Origin: Puccinia triticina
Lineage: Eukaryota; Basidiomycota; Pucciniomycetes; Pucciniales; Pucciniaceae
Reading direction: 5' to 3'
NCBI RefSeq assembly: GCF_026914185.1
Contig: NC_070570.1
Coordinates: forward strand, 3,472,001 to 3,536,000
DNA length: 64,000 nucleotides
Part shown: one piece after another, positions 20,764-31,679 of the stretch
Layout: each line of letters begins with the position of its first letter
Position numbering within the stretch: position 1 is the stretch's first letter
Notes under the pieces: generated by a model
What the model was told of the DNA's origin: nothing
Seen by the model: the letters and a program-made list of their open reading frames with translations, nothing else
The model's database searches: none
Position numbers and translations under genes: made by a program

Positions 20764-22344
20764 TCAACTTGTCCACAGGGCGTCCCTGGCGTCGGCCCAC
20801 AACGACTTGCAAAACTGTACCCATTTCCTCAACGCAGGAGGGTCGTCTTGTCCCTCTGGGCTTGAAGGAAAGAGTTGAGGCCTTTGGCCGAACACTAGAT
20901 TGAAGGGTGTGAACCCAGTTGAAACGTTGATTGCCGAGTTGATGGCAAACTCAACTGACGGTAGTGCTTCTAACCATTTCCCCTGCTTCTTTGCCGTGAA
21001 CGTGCAAAGGATCTGCGCAACAGTCTTGTTTGTGCGTTCGCTGCGCCCGTCGGCCTGGGGGTGGAACCTTGTGTTGATCCGGCTCATGAGAGATTGCCAG
21101 AACCTTGAGGTCCACACTTTATCCCTGTCGCTGATAATGCTGCGGGGAGCCCCAAACACTGCCACCCAGCCGGTAAAAAACTGGGACGCTGCCTTCTCTG
21201 CGGTGTCCGTCTGCAAGACTGGGATTACCCTGGTGAATCCGGACAATTGGCAGGTGCATGTCAGCATCATGTTGTAATGCCCGGACGTCCAAAGTGGCCC
21301 CACGAAATCAATACCAATGTCAGATAGAGGTGTGAGTGGGAATTCTGGAGTCAGCATCTTCCCCAATGGCGCGGTGGTTGGCGCCTTGGTTTTTTGACAA
21401 GTGACGCAGGCCTGGGTGATCTCTCTTACCTCTTTCAACATCTGCGGCCAAAAGAATTCTAGTCGTAGCTCAGAGATGGTCTTCAGGTAACCAAGGTGTC
21501 CCAGCCAAACATGGGCCTCTTCCACCAGCTTCTGTCTGAGCTTGCCGCCTGCCAGGATGGCCAGACGGTTATCCACCCAGAGGAGTCCGTCCCGTTTGAC
21601 ACAGCTGTTACTCAACGGCATGACCTTCCGCAATGAGATGCAGAACGGGTCCTCTTTGTATCCCGCCAGGATTTGTTCTTTGAGGCTGTCCAACAGAACT
21701 CCCCTCATTTCATTGCCTGAGTCCCTCCGAGACAAGGCATCCGCGACGGTATTATCTTCCCCGCGGACGTAGTTGAAATTGAGGTTGAAATCTGCCAAGA
21801 GTTCCAACCAACGCGCCTGACAACAACTGAGGTTGCGCTGGCTGAGTATGTAAGTGAGAGAGTGATGATTGCTCATCACATTCACTTTCATCCCCAACAG
21901 AAGCATTTTCCACTTCTGTAAGGCGTGGATGACCGCCAGAAGCTCCTGCTCATGCACAGGGTAATTGCGCTCAGCCGCACTCATCTGCCGTGACTTGTAG
22001 GCAATGGGAGAAGCCAATTTCCAGTCCTTACCTTGGAAAAGAGAGGCGCCCAGACCAGTCCCACTGGCGTCAGTGAATAGCCATAAGGGATCAAGGGAGT
22101 CGAAATCAATGTTCTTCAGGCAGGGAAGCAACGTCATGATTTTCTTGATGTTCGCAAACGCCTTCTCCTCTGCGTTGCCCCACCTGAAGTCTTTAGTCGC
22201 GAGTTTGGAGCTTGTGAGGGGGGTCAGGGTGCCAACAAACTTCTCTAGACCCCAGATGAATTTTTTCATCCATTGTACGGTCCCCAGAAATTTCTTTACT
22301 CCCCTCGGTGACAACGGTGGTGGCCAGTTCAGGACTGTTTCCAC
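20764..22344 (-). pseudogene. Gypsy C RNase H and integrase
   Basis: A 526-codon frame with RT thumb (FLGTVQWMKKFIWGLEKFV), RNase H (LFTDASGTGLGASLFQ, SRQMSAAERNYPVHEQELLAV), the integrase zinc finger (HLGYLK...CVTCQKTKA), and the DDE core IGIDFVGPLWT, SIISDRDKVWTSRFW and FHPQADGRSERTNKT. A TGA at 22360-22362 separates it from RT upstream (GI-stop-PDNKK). The catalytic residues are present, so decay is by nonsense codons rather than active-site loss. Confidence 0.9.
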
Positions 22345-22429
22345 TTTTTTGTTATCCGGTCAAATCCCCTCCGCTGAAATCCAGTGCCCTAGGAACTTGA
22401 CAGAATGTTGGAACAACTTTGTTTTCTTG

Positions 22430-23526
22430 CACCAGGGGAGATATGTTCCCACTCCCCAGGGAGTGCCTTGCCGTAACTTTTTTCCATAACTGTGCTGGAG
22501 GCCTTTGGTAAAGAAATATTGAATAGGTGTGAACAAGACTGGAAGTCAGCTTGAAATCAGTTGGAAATCATCCTGAAATAAACCATAACTTTCCAAGGAA
22601 TAATCCAGAACTCATCTGGAATTCATCCAGAACTCATCCAAAATATAGGCCTTTCTTGGCTCCATGACCAGTGTGTCCTTGTTATGGGGATGTGAAAGGC
22701 GCAGTATGTCATATTGTCCCCCTCATGTACTCGCGTACATCAGGGGGACAATTGGTGTCTCAACACAAAGTTTTTACTTCTCATATGGCTGTGAAAGGCC
22801 CATCCTGTGATATTTCTACCTCAATGTACGCGCGTACATCAGGGTGACTATTAGCAAAGTGCAAAAAAGGTCACTTGCATGTGCACATGTGGATTTTGAA
22901 AAGCAAAAAAAACAAAAAAATCACACAATCATTTTTGGGAAGAGGCCAGGATATGTGGCCAAACTGGGGTGGCACTGCAATCCAACCTTGACTTCCCTCA
23001 GATTTTCATTCCAATACAATAGTTTATCACCATTTTTCTAGCCAAATTGGAATTAATTACAGCATTTTCAAGAAAATGGGTTTCACTAATTTTACTGCAA
23101 CATTACCACATTCCAAAATTCTAAACCCAATAATACCAAGTTGACTTTTACTTTAATTTTGTGCATGAGGGCATATAATGTGAATTACAAGAAACTCATT
23201 TTTTTACAGGAATTACATTCAAGAATGACAATTTTGCTTTCCTATCCTTTGACATCATCAAACAGGAGAAATTGATGAGTTGGACTTGGGTGAAATATCA
23301 TTTCATCATATTTTTTCCTCTAGTTGTACCTAGAAAACAAAAGAATTCTACACAGCATTGTGTTGACTCCCAAATTGATTCTGACTGACTTTTGACTCAC
23401 TTCTGCATCCACTTCAATTCACTTAGGGATGAGTTACTGATGCACATCAGGCTCACATCCAACCAAAACTCACATCAAATTCAGCTCTGGCACTCCCTGG
23501 GGAGTGGGGACATATCTCCCCTGGTG
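22430..23526. mobile_element. CACTA-like DNA element in Gypsy C RT
   Basis: A 1097-bp insertion begins CACCAGGGGAGATATG and ends CATATCTCCCCTGGTG. The terminal inverted repeats are 38 bp with one mismatch. TTG at 22427-22429 and 23527-23529 is a 3-bp target duplication; removing one copy restores the RT reading Cys-Ser-Pro-Lys-Lys-Thr across the join. A 3-bp TSD and CAC-ends fit the CACTA/EnSpm group. The interior is AT-rich, has no transposase, and carries two related GTACGCGCGTACAT-like palindromes near 22730 and 22825. It is a non-autonomous copy. Confidence 0.85.
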
Positions 23527-24317
23527 TTGGGGCTACAGTACAGATTGGCGGCGCGAAGTTGTTGAAGGAAGGCTTGTACATGTCGCTTGTGTTTGTCAAA
23601 TGAGTTCGAGAATACTACAATATCATCTAGATACACCACACAGAACTTGTTGATGAGTTCCCCGAGGGCTTCTTCAAGTCTTGCTTGGTGTGTTGCTGGC
23701 GCGTTTGACAGCCCCATGGGCATGACTACCCATTCCATCAGGCCCCAGGGGGTCTTGACCGCTGTCAGGGGGATGTCTGCTTCTCTCATACGGGTTTGGA
23801 AGAATGTGTTTGTCTGGTCGAGAATGGAGAAGCATTTGCCCAACACCACGAGACGGACTAGCTCATCTACGTTTGGGAGGGGTGAGCGGTTGCGGACGGT
23901 GACAGAGTTTCACTTGCGGTAATCGCAAACCCACCGTGGAAGTGCTTGGGGGTCCTTCTTGGGGATAATCATACTGGGGGAGGCGTACTGGCTTGTCAAT
24001 TGGCGGATGCGTCCCGCCGCAAGGTGTTGCTCCACTAGCGTCCACCAGGAGTCTAGATATGTTTGGGGGTAGGCGTATTGACGTTCATCAATGACCATGT
24101 CTGGGTTTGTCAAGATAATCTTGTGGTGCACTTTTGACGCCTTGTTTTGCAGCTTTGAAGGGAAAAAGCTGTTGTCAATCTCCCCTGTTCCCTCCGGATC
24201 ATCCACCACTGCAGGTATGTCTGCCGGGAAAAGGTTGTTGAACTCCAGTAGGATCTTCTTCTCAGCGGACTTGGTAGGAGGACGGGTCCGGTTCAGAAAA
24301 AATTGCTGCAACACCAT
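23481..24317 (-). pseudogene. Gypsy C reverse transcriptase
   Basis: The N-terminal part (24317-23910) has PSMIIPKKD and RWVCDYRK. A TGA at 23910-23912 follows, then in the same frame CFSILDQTNTFFQTRM, MPMGLSNAPATHQARLEEAL and the catalytic VVYLDDIVVFS. The reading is broken at Cys-Ser-Pro by the CACTA-like insertion and resumes at 22429 with KKTKLFQHSVKFLGHWI. The active site is intact; the copy is dead through one stop and one insertion. Confidence 0.9.
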
Positions 24318-24708
24318 CTCCGGGGGGATTCAGGCGGTAGTCCAGAACAGTGGCCGGTGATTTTTCGCACAAGAGCTGGCGCCGAGGAATGGAGACCGTC
24401 AGGTTAAACTGTGTCAGGAATGGCGTCCCAAGGATCATGTCATGGTCCCCCGTGACTCTGCCAATTTTGAGCGGTACCCCGTTGAAGACTAGTGCTGAGA
24501 TGGGGTCTTGGAGGTTTAAGGTGGTCAGTTGTCGTAGGACAATGGGGCTTGTTGATGGGTCATCCAGTGCCAGTTGAACTATTGTAGGCCAGGGCAAGGT
24601 TGCACGGGGAAGGTTCCACGCTGTGACCATGCGGTCCGAGATCAGATTCAGTTCCGAGCCCGTGTCTATCAAGCCTCGCAGTGCAACGTTGCCATGAAAG
24701 AGTTCCAC
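24262..24708 (-). pseudogene. Gypsy C aspartic protease
   Basis: Contains LRGLIDTGSELNLIS with the catalytic D-T-G and, about 70 residues on, MILGTPFLTQFNL, the ILG flap-side motif of retropepsin-like proteases. It overlaps the start of the RT frame in a different frame, so a frameshift lies near 24300. Nothing Gag-like precedes it. Confidence 0.85.
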
Positions 24709-25010
24709 GACCAGTCAAGGTCTTGGCAAGGTCTTGGCTGGCGTTGAGGTCAAGGTAATTGTCCCTTGTCTTGAAGAAAGGGCCATGTGAGATGAAATAA
24801 AAAAAAATTGTTGATGAAATGACAGTCAGGAGGTTGAGACTAAGAAATCTCTTGGGCGGACGGATTCGGATCAAAATTTTAAGACTAAGAAGTCTTGCAG
24901 ACGAAATTTGGATTGATGGTCAAAGCTCAGAAGCCTCACGGAGCGGAGTTGGAGCTGGAAGCCGAGAAGTCTTTTGGTTAGATGTGGTTTTTGGATCTAG
25001 AAAAAAAGAG
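24709..25010. other. Gypsy C truncated leader
   Basis: About 300 bp between the protease and the 5' LTR. It holds three loose repeats around AAGACTAAGAAGTCTTG and similar words (near 24840, 24885 and 24925) and no Gag, zinc knuckle or PBS. The Gag region must have been lost from this stretch. Confidence 0.55.
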
Positions 25011-25361
25011 TGTAAGAGCCCGTAGGCTCTTCACTGATCCGTTGGGCTGTCCGTACAACAAGGTTGAAAGTCAACCTTGAGGGAGAATTCTAGAACCGTG
25101 GTGTGTATTGCTAGCACGGTAGAATGAGATGAAAGGCGGTCCAGGAATTCTCCCTATCAGTATATACAAGTGTGGATCCGGAATGAGAAGGAGGAAGAGA
25201 TGGAGAGAACAACAGAGAGTGCTTACCTAGCACGGTAGAATGAGATTAAAGGCGGTCCAGGAATTCTACCAAGCTAGGAAGGAGAAGGAGAGCTGAGACA
25301 ATGTAGGCTATGCTTATGTGATCTTGTCTTGTGAAAGCCCAGGGAGGGCGGGGGTTTCACA
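25011..25361 (-). repeat. Gypsy C 5' LTR
   Basis: 351 bp. TSD AAAAC follows at 25362-25366. Confidence 0.92.
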
Positions 25362-25585
25362 AAAACCCCCAAATGTGGTGGCCACAATGTGATCAGTTGC
25401 CAAATATCACTAATTTGGTAGTTTCTTGGTGTTTCTGCCACTATATCTCAGCGCAGCGTGGGACTTCTTCCATGATATTGGTACCAAAATAATCACATGC
25501 CCTCAAAGATTCATTGCGTACCTTGAATGACCACAAGACCCCCAAACGTAGAAACTACAATGTCATTGATTGCCAAATATCACTA
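25362..25585 (-). repeat. 173-bp satellite, reversed, segment 2
   Basis: About one and a quarter reversed monomers between Gypsy C and the mariner-like MITE. Confidence 0.92.
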
Positions 25586-26042
25586 CAGCCATTCCAAAAA
25601 AGCTTGGCTTCTTTGGAAGGAATTTCCGCTGGAAATTTGTTCTGGATTTGCCAATGTATGTGCATCCAACATCAAGGTTGGACACATGATATCCTGACCT
25701 GCGAGCGCAGTTGCTTGCAGGATCCCACCAATCAAGCCGTTTGGTAGCAAAAGAAAAACACGCCGGCCGCTGGGACCAGCACCTTCCAACCTCGCAACCA
25801 TGATCAGAATGCCATCCAGGATAGAATCAGCCAAATTGCTTGATTCTGAACTCAGAATTAGGAAAAAATGAAAGGAACAAGATGATTGAGGGCATCTGGA
25901 TGCTGCATATGCACCCTGCACATAAGAGTGAGGTGGGCATGAATATACATATGTCCAACCTTGCCAGTGATTATTGGCAAATCCAATACAAAGTTTGGGT
26001 GGAAATTCCTTCCAACAAAGCCAAGCTTTTTCGGAATGGCTG
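25586..26042. mobile_element. Tc1/mariner-like MITE
   Basis: A 457-bp element starts CAGCCATTCCAAAAAAGC and ends with its inverted form. The inverted repeats extend about 70 bp with roughly ten mismatches. TA is duplicated on both sides (25584-25585 and 26043-26044), which fits the Tc1/mariner group. The interior has no transposase. Confidence 0.82.
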
Positions 26043-26567
26043 TAATTTGGTAGTTTCTTGGTGTTTCTGCCACTGTATCCCAGCGCAGTGTGGGAGGTAT
26101 TCCACGATATTGGTACCAAAATGATCAAATGCCCTCAAAGATTTATTGTGTACCTTGAATGACCACAAAAACCCCCAATGTAGCAGCCACAATGTGATCA
26201 GTTGCCAAATATCACTAATTTGGTAGTTTCTTGGTGTTTCTGCCACTATATCTCAACACAGCGTGGGATTTCTTCAATTATATTGGTACCAAAACAATCA
26301 CATGTCCTCAAAAATTCATTGGTCACTTGAATGACCACAAAACCCCCAAACGTAGCAGCCACAATGTGATCAGTTGCCAAATATCACTAATTTGGTAGTT
26401 TCTTGGTCTTTCTGCCACTATATCTCAGCGCACAGTTGTAGTTCTTCCATGATATTGGTACCCGAATAATAGAATGCCCTCAAAGATTCATTTTGTACCT
26501 TGAATGACTGCAAAACCCCCAAAGGTAGCAGCTACAATGTGCTTGGTTGCCAGATATCACTAATTTG
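26043..26567 (-). repeat. 173-bp satellite, reversed, segment 3
   Basis: About three reversed monomers ending at 26560-26567 CTAATTTG, the left duplication of the hAT element. Confidence 0.92.
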
Positions 26568-29291
26568 TAGGCATGGCAATTGGGCGGGCCGGCCGGCGGG
26601 CGGCCCGAACCTGGCCGGGTTCAGGCCGGGTTCAGGTCGCCTTTTTGGGGAAATTTGTGAAGTTGGCCCAACCCAACAGACCCGTGACCAGAGCCAGGCG
26701 GGCTCGGGTAGCCCGACGGGCGCCCCCGGGAATACGAGTCTGTTTGAACCTGCGGCATCATCTGCCAGACTGCCAGATTGGGATCCACCGCGTGACCGCA
26801 TCCACGCTTCGACCTTGACATGGCTAGTTCCAACGCCGGGGATATTGATATCAAAGTGAATCATGCAAGCCAAGATAAGGAACCCTTGGGCACTCAGACT
26901 CCAGCACCCACTGAAAGTGACTCGGTCGATGATACGAATTCGAAGAAAAGAAAACTTACTAGTGGTGTATGGGAGCACTTCTTGAAGGTCATAGGTCATC
27001 CCCTCACTTTTCACTTCCATTCCTGAAGGCATTTTCTCTCTTGTTCACAGTGTTGAGACAGTCAACTTATCAAATTGGTGATTTGTAGAATCTGATGGCA
27101 AAGAAAAAGCTCAGTGCAACTACTGCAATCAAAAACTATCGGGAGCATTGTCTGCAGGAACTAAACACCTTTGGTGACATTCTGAAAAGTGTATATTGAA
27201 AAAGGGAGGCGCAATAAGACCGACACAAGGACTGCCGAACTTCGCCCCATCTGGAACTAATCAAGCTACTAGTGGTCGTGGCGTCTGGATATACAATCAT
27301 CCAAGGACGCGTGAACAAATGGCTAAAATGATAATTCAGCATGAGTACCCTTTTGCCATGGCTGAACACAAAGGTTTTATCCGGTTCATGAAGGAGGCCC
27401 AGCCTCAATTTGTCATTCCTGGATGCAAGAGTATTTGAAACGATTGTATCAATATTTTCAACAAGCAAAAGGCTGCACTCATCAGCCAGATTGAAAAGGA
27501 CGCCAATCACATTGCCCTAAAGACTGACTTATGGACCGCTTCCGACCTCACAGGCTACATGGTGGTTACAGGCCATTACGTCAACCAAGACTGGAACCTT
27601 GTTAAACTGATTCTCAGTTTCAGTCCGCTTCCACCTCCGCACGCTGGAACAGCTATTGCCGACCGTCTCAGCCAAGTTATCCGCAATTGGAAAATCGTGA
27701 AAAAGGTCTCTTTTGTCACACTGGATAATGCTCAATCAAACACGACCACAATGGCTTGACTTAAGCAATTTGTTGAAGATCGCAGTGCTACTCCGGGCAC
27801 TGCAACCTCAGCTTATTTCCATGTTCGCTGCTTAGCTCACATAATCAACCTGGTTGTCAAGGACGGGCTCAACTTTGCTGGTACTGCCGTGGATCGACTT
27901 TGTACTAGCGTTCATTGGATCCGTGGGTCTTCGTCTCGAATGGATGCCTACAAGAAGGCCCTCACTGCGGCAAACATCGACCTCAAGCAGAAACGTCCGT
28001 CAAAGGACGTCCCTACTCGATGGAACTCAACCTATCTAATGATTGAGTCATCCTTGCCCTGCAAGTTGGCATTCCAAGAATTGGTGATTCAGGACAAAAA
28101 GTTTCAACATTGCCCAACAGAACTTCAATGGGAGGACCTTGTCGTCATGAAGAGGTTTCTTGAACCTTTTAGTCAAGGTAAGTTTCTTCTTCTCATGACT
28201 GTGTATGTCTCTGTTTCTCATTGACTTCTTTTCTTAGCCACTGTCTTATTGAGTGGTACCCGGTACCCAACAATCAACCAGGCCTACCGTGCAATGTCCG
28301 CGATTGAAGTGCAACTAAACCGGCCTACGGAGCTACCTCTCCTGGCCAACATGATTGGGCCAATGAAGGATAAATTTGTGAAGTACTGGGAGCCAGTCAA
28401 GGTACTCCTGGCTATTGGACTCATCCTTGACCCACGTTACAAAATGCGGTATCTCCGCTATAGCCTTGAGCAGCACTCTTTGGCTGGTGATGAAGTCAGT
28501 GATTTCATCAGGAGAGTTAGGTCCTCCTTATTGGAACTCTGGAACGTGTTTGTTCCAGCACCACCAGTCAACCCCATAACCCCCAGCAGTCACAAAACTA
28601 GCGCAAAGAAGAAGACCATCAATCGTGACCTTTCTGCCTTCCAATCCTATATGGCTGGCTCGACAGATTGTTCTCAACATAATGCGCCGGGAGCGGAGCT
28701 GGATCTTTATCTCAAAGAAAGAAATGTCATACTCCCCAACAATCCCAACTTCAACGTACTTGGGTGGTGGAAATTGAATGCCTCACGGTTCCCATCCCTA
28801 GCTGAGGTTGCCAGAACCCTCTTCATGATCCCTATGACCTCTGTTGCATCCAAGTCTGCTTTTTCCACCGGCGGACGGGTTCTCAAGGATTCTCGGATGC
28901 ACCTTAGCGAGGAATCAGTCGAAGCATTAATTTGCACTCAAGACGTGATGAACGCAAGCAAACTAGCAGCCACGAAGTGATTTACAGTTTTATTTCTCTG
29001 TTTCTCTATCTATGTAAAGTGTAGGGGGCATCTCGGAGCCCCCTATGCTCCCTGCAATCTGAATTTCTGAAATGTGACTACCTATGAGCTGAGGCCCGCG
29101 GGCTGCCCGCGGGTAGCCCGCGGGTAGCCCACGGGCCAAACGGGCATGGAGGCCCGCGGGCTGCCCATGGGCGGCCCGCAGGCAGCCCGTTAGCCAAACA
29201 GGTTCGGGGCGGGTCGCATTTTGAGTAAAATTGACCCGGCCCAACCCACCCGTTTATTTTGTGGCCTGAACCCGCCCAATTGCCATGCCTA
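26568..29291 (+). mobile_element. hAT transposon, full length
   Basis: 2724 bp with terminal inverted repeats TAGGCATGGCAATTGGGCGGG, GC-rich subterminal regions and an 8-bp TSD CTAATTTG (26560-26567 and 29292-29299). It contains one transposase gene with two introns and three nonsense codons. Ends and gene order are complete, so it was an autonomous element before decay. Confidence 0.95.
26820..28980 (+). pseudogene. hAT transposase with BED finger, three nonsense codons
   Basis: Best model: exons 26820-26994, 27089-28177 and 28238-28980, 668 codons. The N-terminus carries a basic stretch (SKKRKLTSGVWEHF) and a BED-type zinc finger (CNYCNQKL...HS..C). The catalytic region includes KTDLWTASDLTGYMVVTGHY, FVTLDNAQSN and RCLAHIINLVVKDGL. 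The C-terminus is the hAT dimerisation domain with LGWWKLNASRFPSLAEVA and MTSVASKSAFSTGGRVL. In-frame TGA codons lie at 27175-27177, 27436-27438 and 27757-27759. All could come from CGA, and two follow a T. The exon 1 donor was chosen because it keeps the BED finger in frame. Confidence 0.9.
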
Positions 29292-29310
29292 CTAATTTGG
29301 TAGTTTCTTG
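29292..29310 (-). repeat. End of satellite array
   Basis: Only CTAATTTGGTAGTTTCTTGG remains before the sequence becomes unrelated. This is the right edge of the satellite array. Confidence 0.8.
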
Positions 29311-29791
29311 GCGTTAATACCCTGACAAAAATATGCTCAAGCATGTTAAAATAATTTCAAACGGCCTTGTTTGAAAGTAGCATACCAGGCATGATATGCA
29401 GCTCACACCAAATTAACAACCCAGGAAGGATGGTATTGTGAGAGAGGTGAGGGGTCAATGTTTCCCTTTTTTGACAAAAAACAGATTTGGAGACTTCTAA
29501 TAACATCAATGGTTGAAGTAAAAAAAACAATTCACAATTCCTGGGACCCCTCAGCCATCCTGGCTTAATCCTAAGACTTGCAATGTCTTTTTTTCAGGAA
29601 GAGTTTGTAGAAATTCATGAATTTTATCAGGGAAAAAAAAGAAAAGATTCCTGTGGCTTGAAGCTAACACAGAGGAAGTTGAGAGATTGTAGTAGAGTAT
29701 TAAGGCAACATGGAACACAGGCAAAGGTATCAAGGGGAATAAAAAAAATTGATCAATATAATTTGATCAATATACGCTATACCAATCCATA
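29311..29791. other. Unassigned AT-rich stretch
   Basis: About 480 bp with A-runs and no open frame of note, RNA gene or recognisable repeat. Its right edge is the hAT-type duplication AATCCATA at 29784-29791. Confidence 0.5.
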
Positions 29792-30852
29792 TAGAGATCG
29801 CCAAGTGGACCCGCGGGCGGGTACCCGCCACATGGCGTCAGGCACCCGCGCGCGGGTGCCGTGTACGGGTCCGGGTGCGGGATTTCTGGCAAAAAAGCAC
29901 CAGGTACCCGGATACCCGCCAAAAATACCCACGGCAGGCGGGTCTTCCAGGTACCCGGGTACCTGCTGCTACGGTCACTGAGGGGGTTGTTTCCTCAAGA
30001 TGACCTGGACAGATCCTGGTCATCAAGGGGAATCAGCCCTCTCAATGACCGGGACGGACCCCGGTCATCAAGAGGAATACAGCCCTCGCAATGACTGGGA
30101 TCTGTCCCGGTCATCAAGAAGAATCAGCCCTCCCGATGACCGGGATTTGTCCTGGTCATTGGGAGGGTTGTTTTTTCTTGATGACCGGGACAGATCCCGG
30201 TCATCAAGAGGGCTGTATTCCTCTTGATGACTGGGGTCCATCCTGGTCATTGAGAGGAATTGACCGGGATTTGTCCTGGTCATCGGGAGGGTTGTTTTCT
30301 CTTGATGACCGGGACAGATCCTGGTCATTGAGAGGAAAAAACCCTCTCAATGACTGGGACAGAACCCAGTCATCAAGAGAAAACAACAATCTTGATGACT
30401 GGGACAGGACCCGGTCATCAAGAGGAAACAACCCTCTCAATGACCGTGACAGAACCCGGTCATCGTGAGGAAACAGCCCTCTTGATGACCGGGATAAAAC
30501 CCGCTCATTGAGAGGGTTTTTTCCTCTCAATGACTGGTACAGACCCATCAAGAGGAAACAAGCCTCTCGATGAGCGGGGTCTATGCCGGTCATCAAGAGG
30601 GCTGTTTCCTGCCAATGACCAGGATCTGTCCCGGTCATTGAGAGGAAACAACCCTCCCAATGACTGGGACAGAGCCCGGTCATTGAGAGGAACCATCACT
30701 CCCGATGAGCAGTCTAGTGTAGCTGTCATCAAGTGAGGGTGTTGGATAAAAAAAAGTGCAAGTACCCGCGGTACCCGCAAAAAGTACCGCCGGTACCCGC
30801 CCGCGGGTACCCGGACACACGGCGGGTACCCGGGTCCACTTGGCAATCTCTA
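29792..30852. mobile_element. Non-autonomous hAT element filled with hairpin minisatellite
   Basis: 1061 bp. It starts TAGAGATCGCCAAGTGGACC and ends with the inverted form GGTCCACTTGGCAATCTCTA. The 8-bp TSD AATCCATA is at 29784-29791 and 30853-30860. Subterminal regions are rich in GGTACCCGC. Most of the interior is a 45-bp tandem repeat. There is no transposase. Confidence 0.85.
29990..30720. repeat. 45-bp hairpin minisatellite
   Basis: Roughly 16 tandem units with 45-bp spacing, for example cores at 30307, 30352 and 30397. Each unit contains a near-perfect palindrome such as GATGACCGGGA...TCCCGGTCATC, so each could form its own stem-loop on either strand. Open frames crossing it on both strands arise from the period being a multiple of three. 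Confidence 0.88.
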
Positions 30853-30860
30853 AATCCATA

Positions 30861-31560
30861 TACGACATCACAAATTCATCCATGTTGGTAGTGTATCAGG
30901 AGAGGCTAGCTTTTGCAGCTAAATCAGTCCATTCAGACTAGCAAATAATATACTTAAAGTAAAACTCATAAATAATCCTATTTCTTTTATCTTTATTTCT
31001 ACTTCTCTTCTTTCCTAGTTGTATCTAGATTTGCAGTAAATACATCTATATTTATTTTACCTTTGTCCAGCTAGCTCTCCACGTGAGAGCGCCCACTGAC
31101 AGGCGGGGTGTGATCTAAACCAGAGAGTTGGAGAAGATTGACGTTGCGGGGTATTGAACTTAGAAGAGGTAGAAATACGGGCGGAAGACGCCAGGAGTAA
31201 TAAACTTTAGATATTGATGGAAGACTGAAAATTACGGCAGAGTAGGTCCATGCCGCTCCAAAGCCTGAGTTCGAACTGAACTCAAACCTTGGATTTTGTG
31301 ACATCTCACAGACATCTCATCACAACCTAGCGCGCACGCGCACGCTACAACAAAACAAGACAGAAGACGGAGCAAAGCAAAAACAAAACAAAAACCAAGA
31401 CCAACCCTCCGCATCCAAACCTATCCAAAGCGCACAGAGTGAAAAAGAAAAAGCAACAAACATGATGAAAAGAAAAATAACAGGAGAACCAAAACACCAA
31501 AACAGAAACAAAGGAAAAGAAAGGAGAGAGGGAAAGAAAACCTGCAACGCCTTAAGGATG
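30861..31560. other. Unassigned stretch
   Basis: About 700 bp, AT-rich at first, then an A-rich part (31360-31530) that codes for nothing convincing. A CG-rich block near 31330 (GCGCGCACGCGCACGC) is the only notable feature. Confidence 0.45.
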
Positions 31561-31679
31561 CGCGCCACGCCACGCCGTTGAAACTTGAGGAGGCCTTGAG
31601 GGCTCAAAGCTTGAGTCTTGACGTCCTCCAGCGCGCGCCAAGCGCAAAGAATATTGATTCCCATGCGTGTACCAATCTG

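Larger units (their letters stand above)
19797..25361 (-). mobile_element. Gypsy C, gag-less Ty3/Gypsy element
   Basis: LTRs at 19797-20114 (318 bp) and 25011-25361 (351 bp) start TGTAAGAG and end GGTTTCACA. The TSD is AAAAC on both sides. The minus strand encodes protease, RT, RNase H and integrase, with several TGA stops. No Gag frame or zinc knuckle exists between the 5' LTR and the protease, and no TGG-type PBS is present, so the 5' internal part was deleted. The LTR size difference is a ~33-bp block around 25045-25080, missing from the left copy. A CACTA-like element interrupts RT. Confidence 0.92.

Noticed and set aside
29990..30720. CRISPR-like array
   Set aside because: Regular spacing and palindromic repeats recall CRISPR, but there are no unique spacers, the genome is eukaryotic, and the array lies within a hAT MITE.
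30000..30846. Acidic repetitive open frames on both strands of the 45-bp array
   Set aside because: The period is divisible by three, so all frames stay open together. The text is the repeat itself, not a protein.
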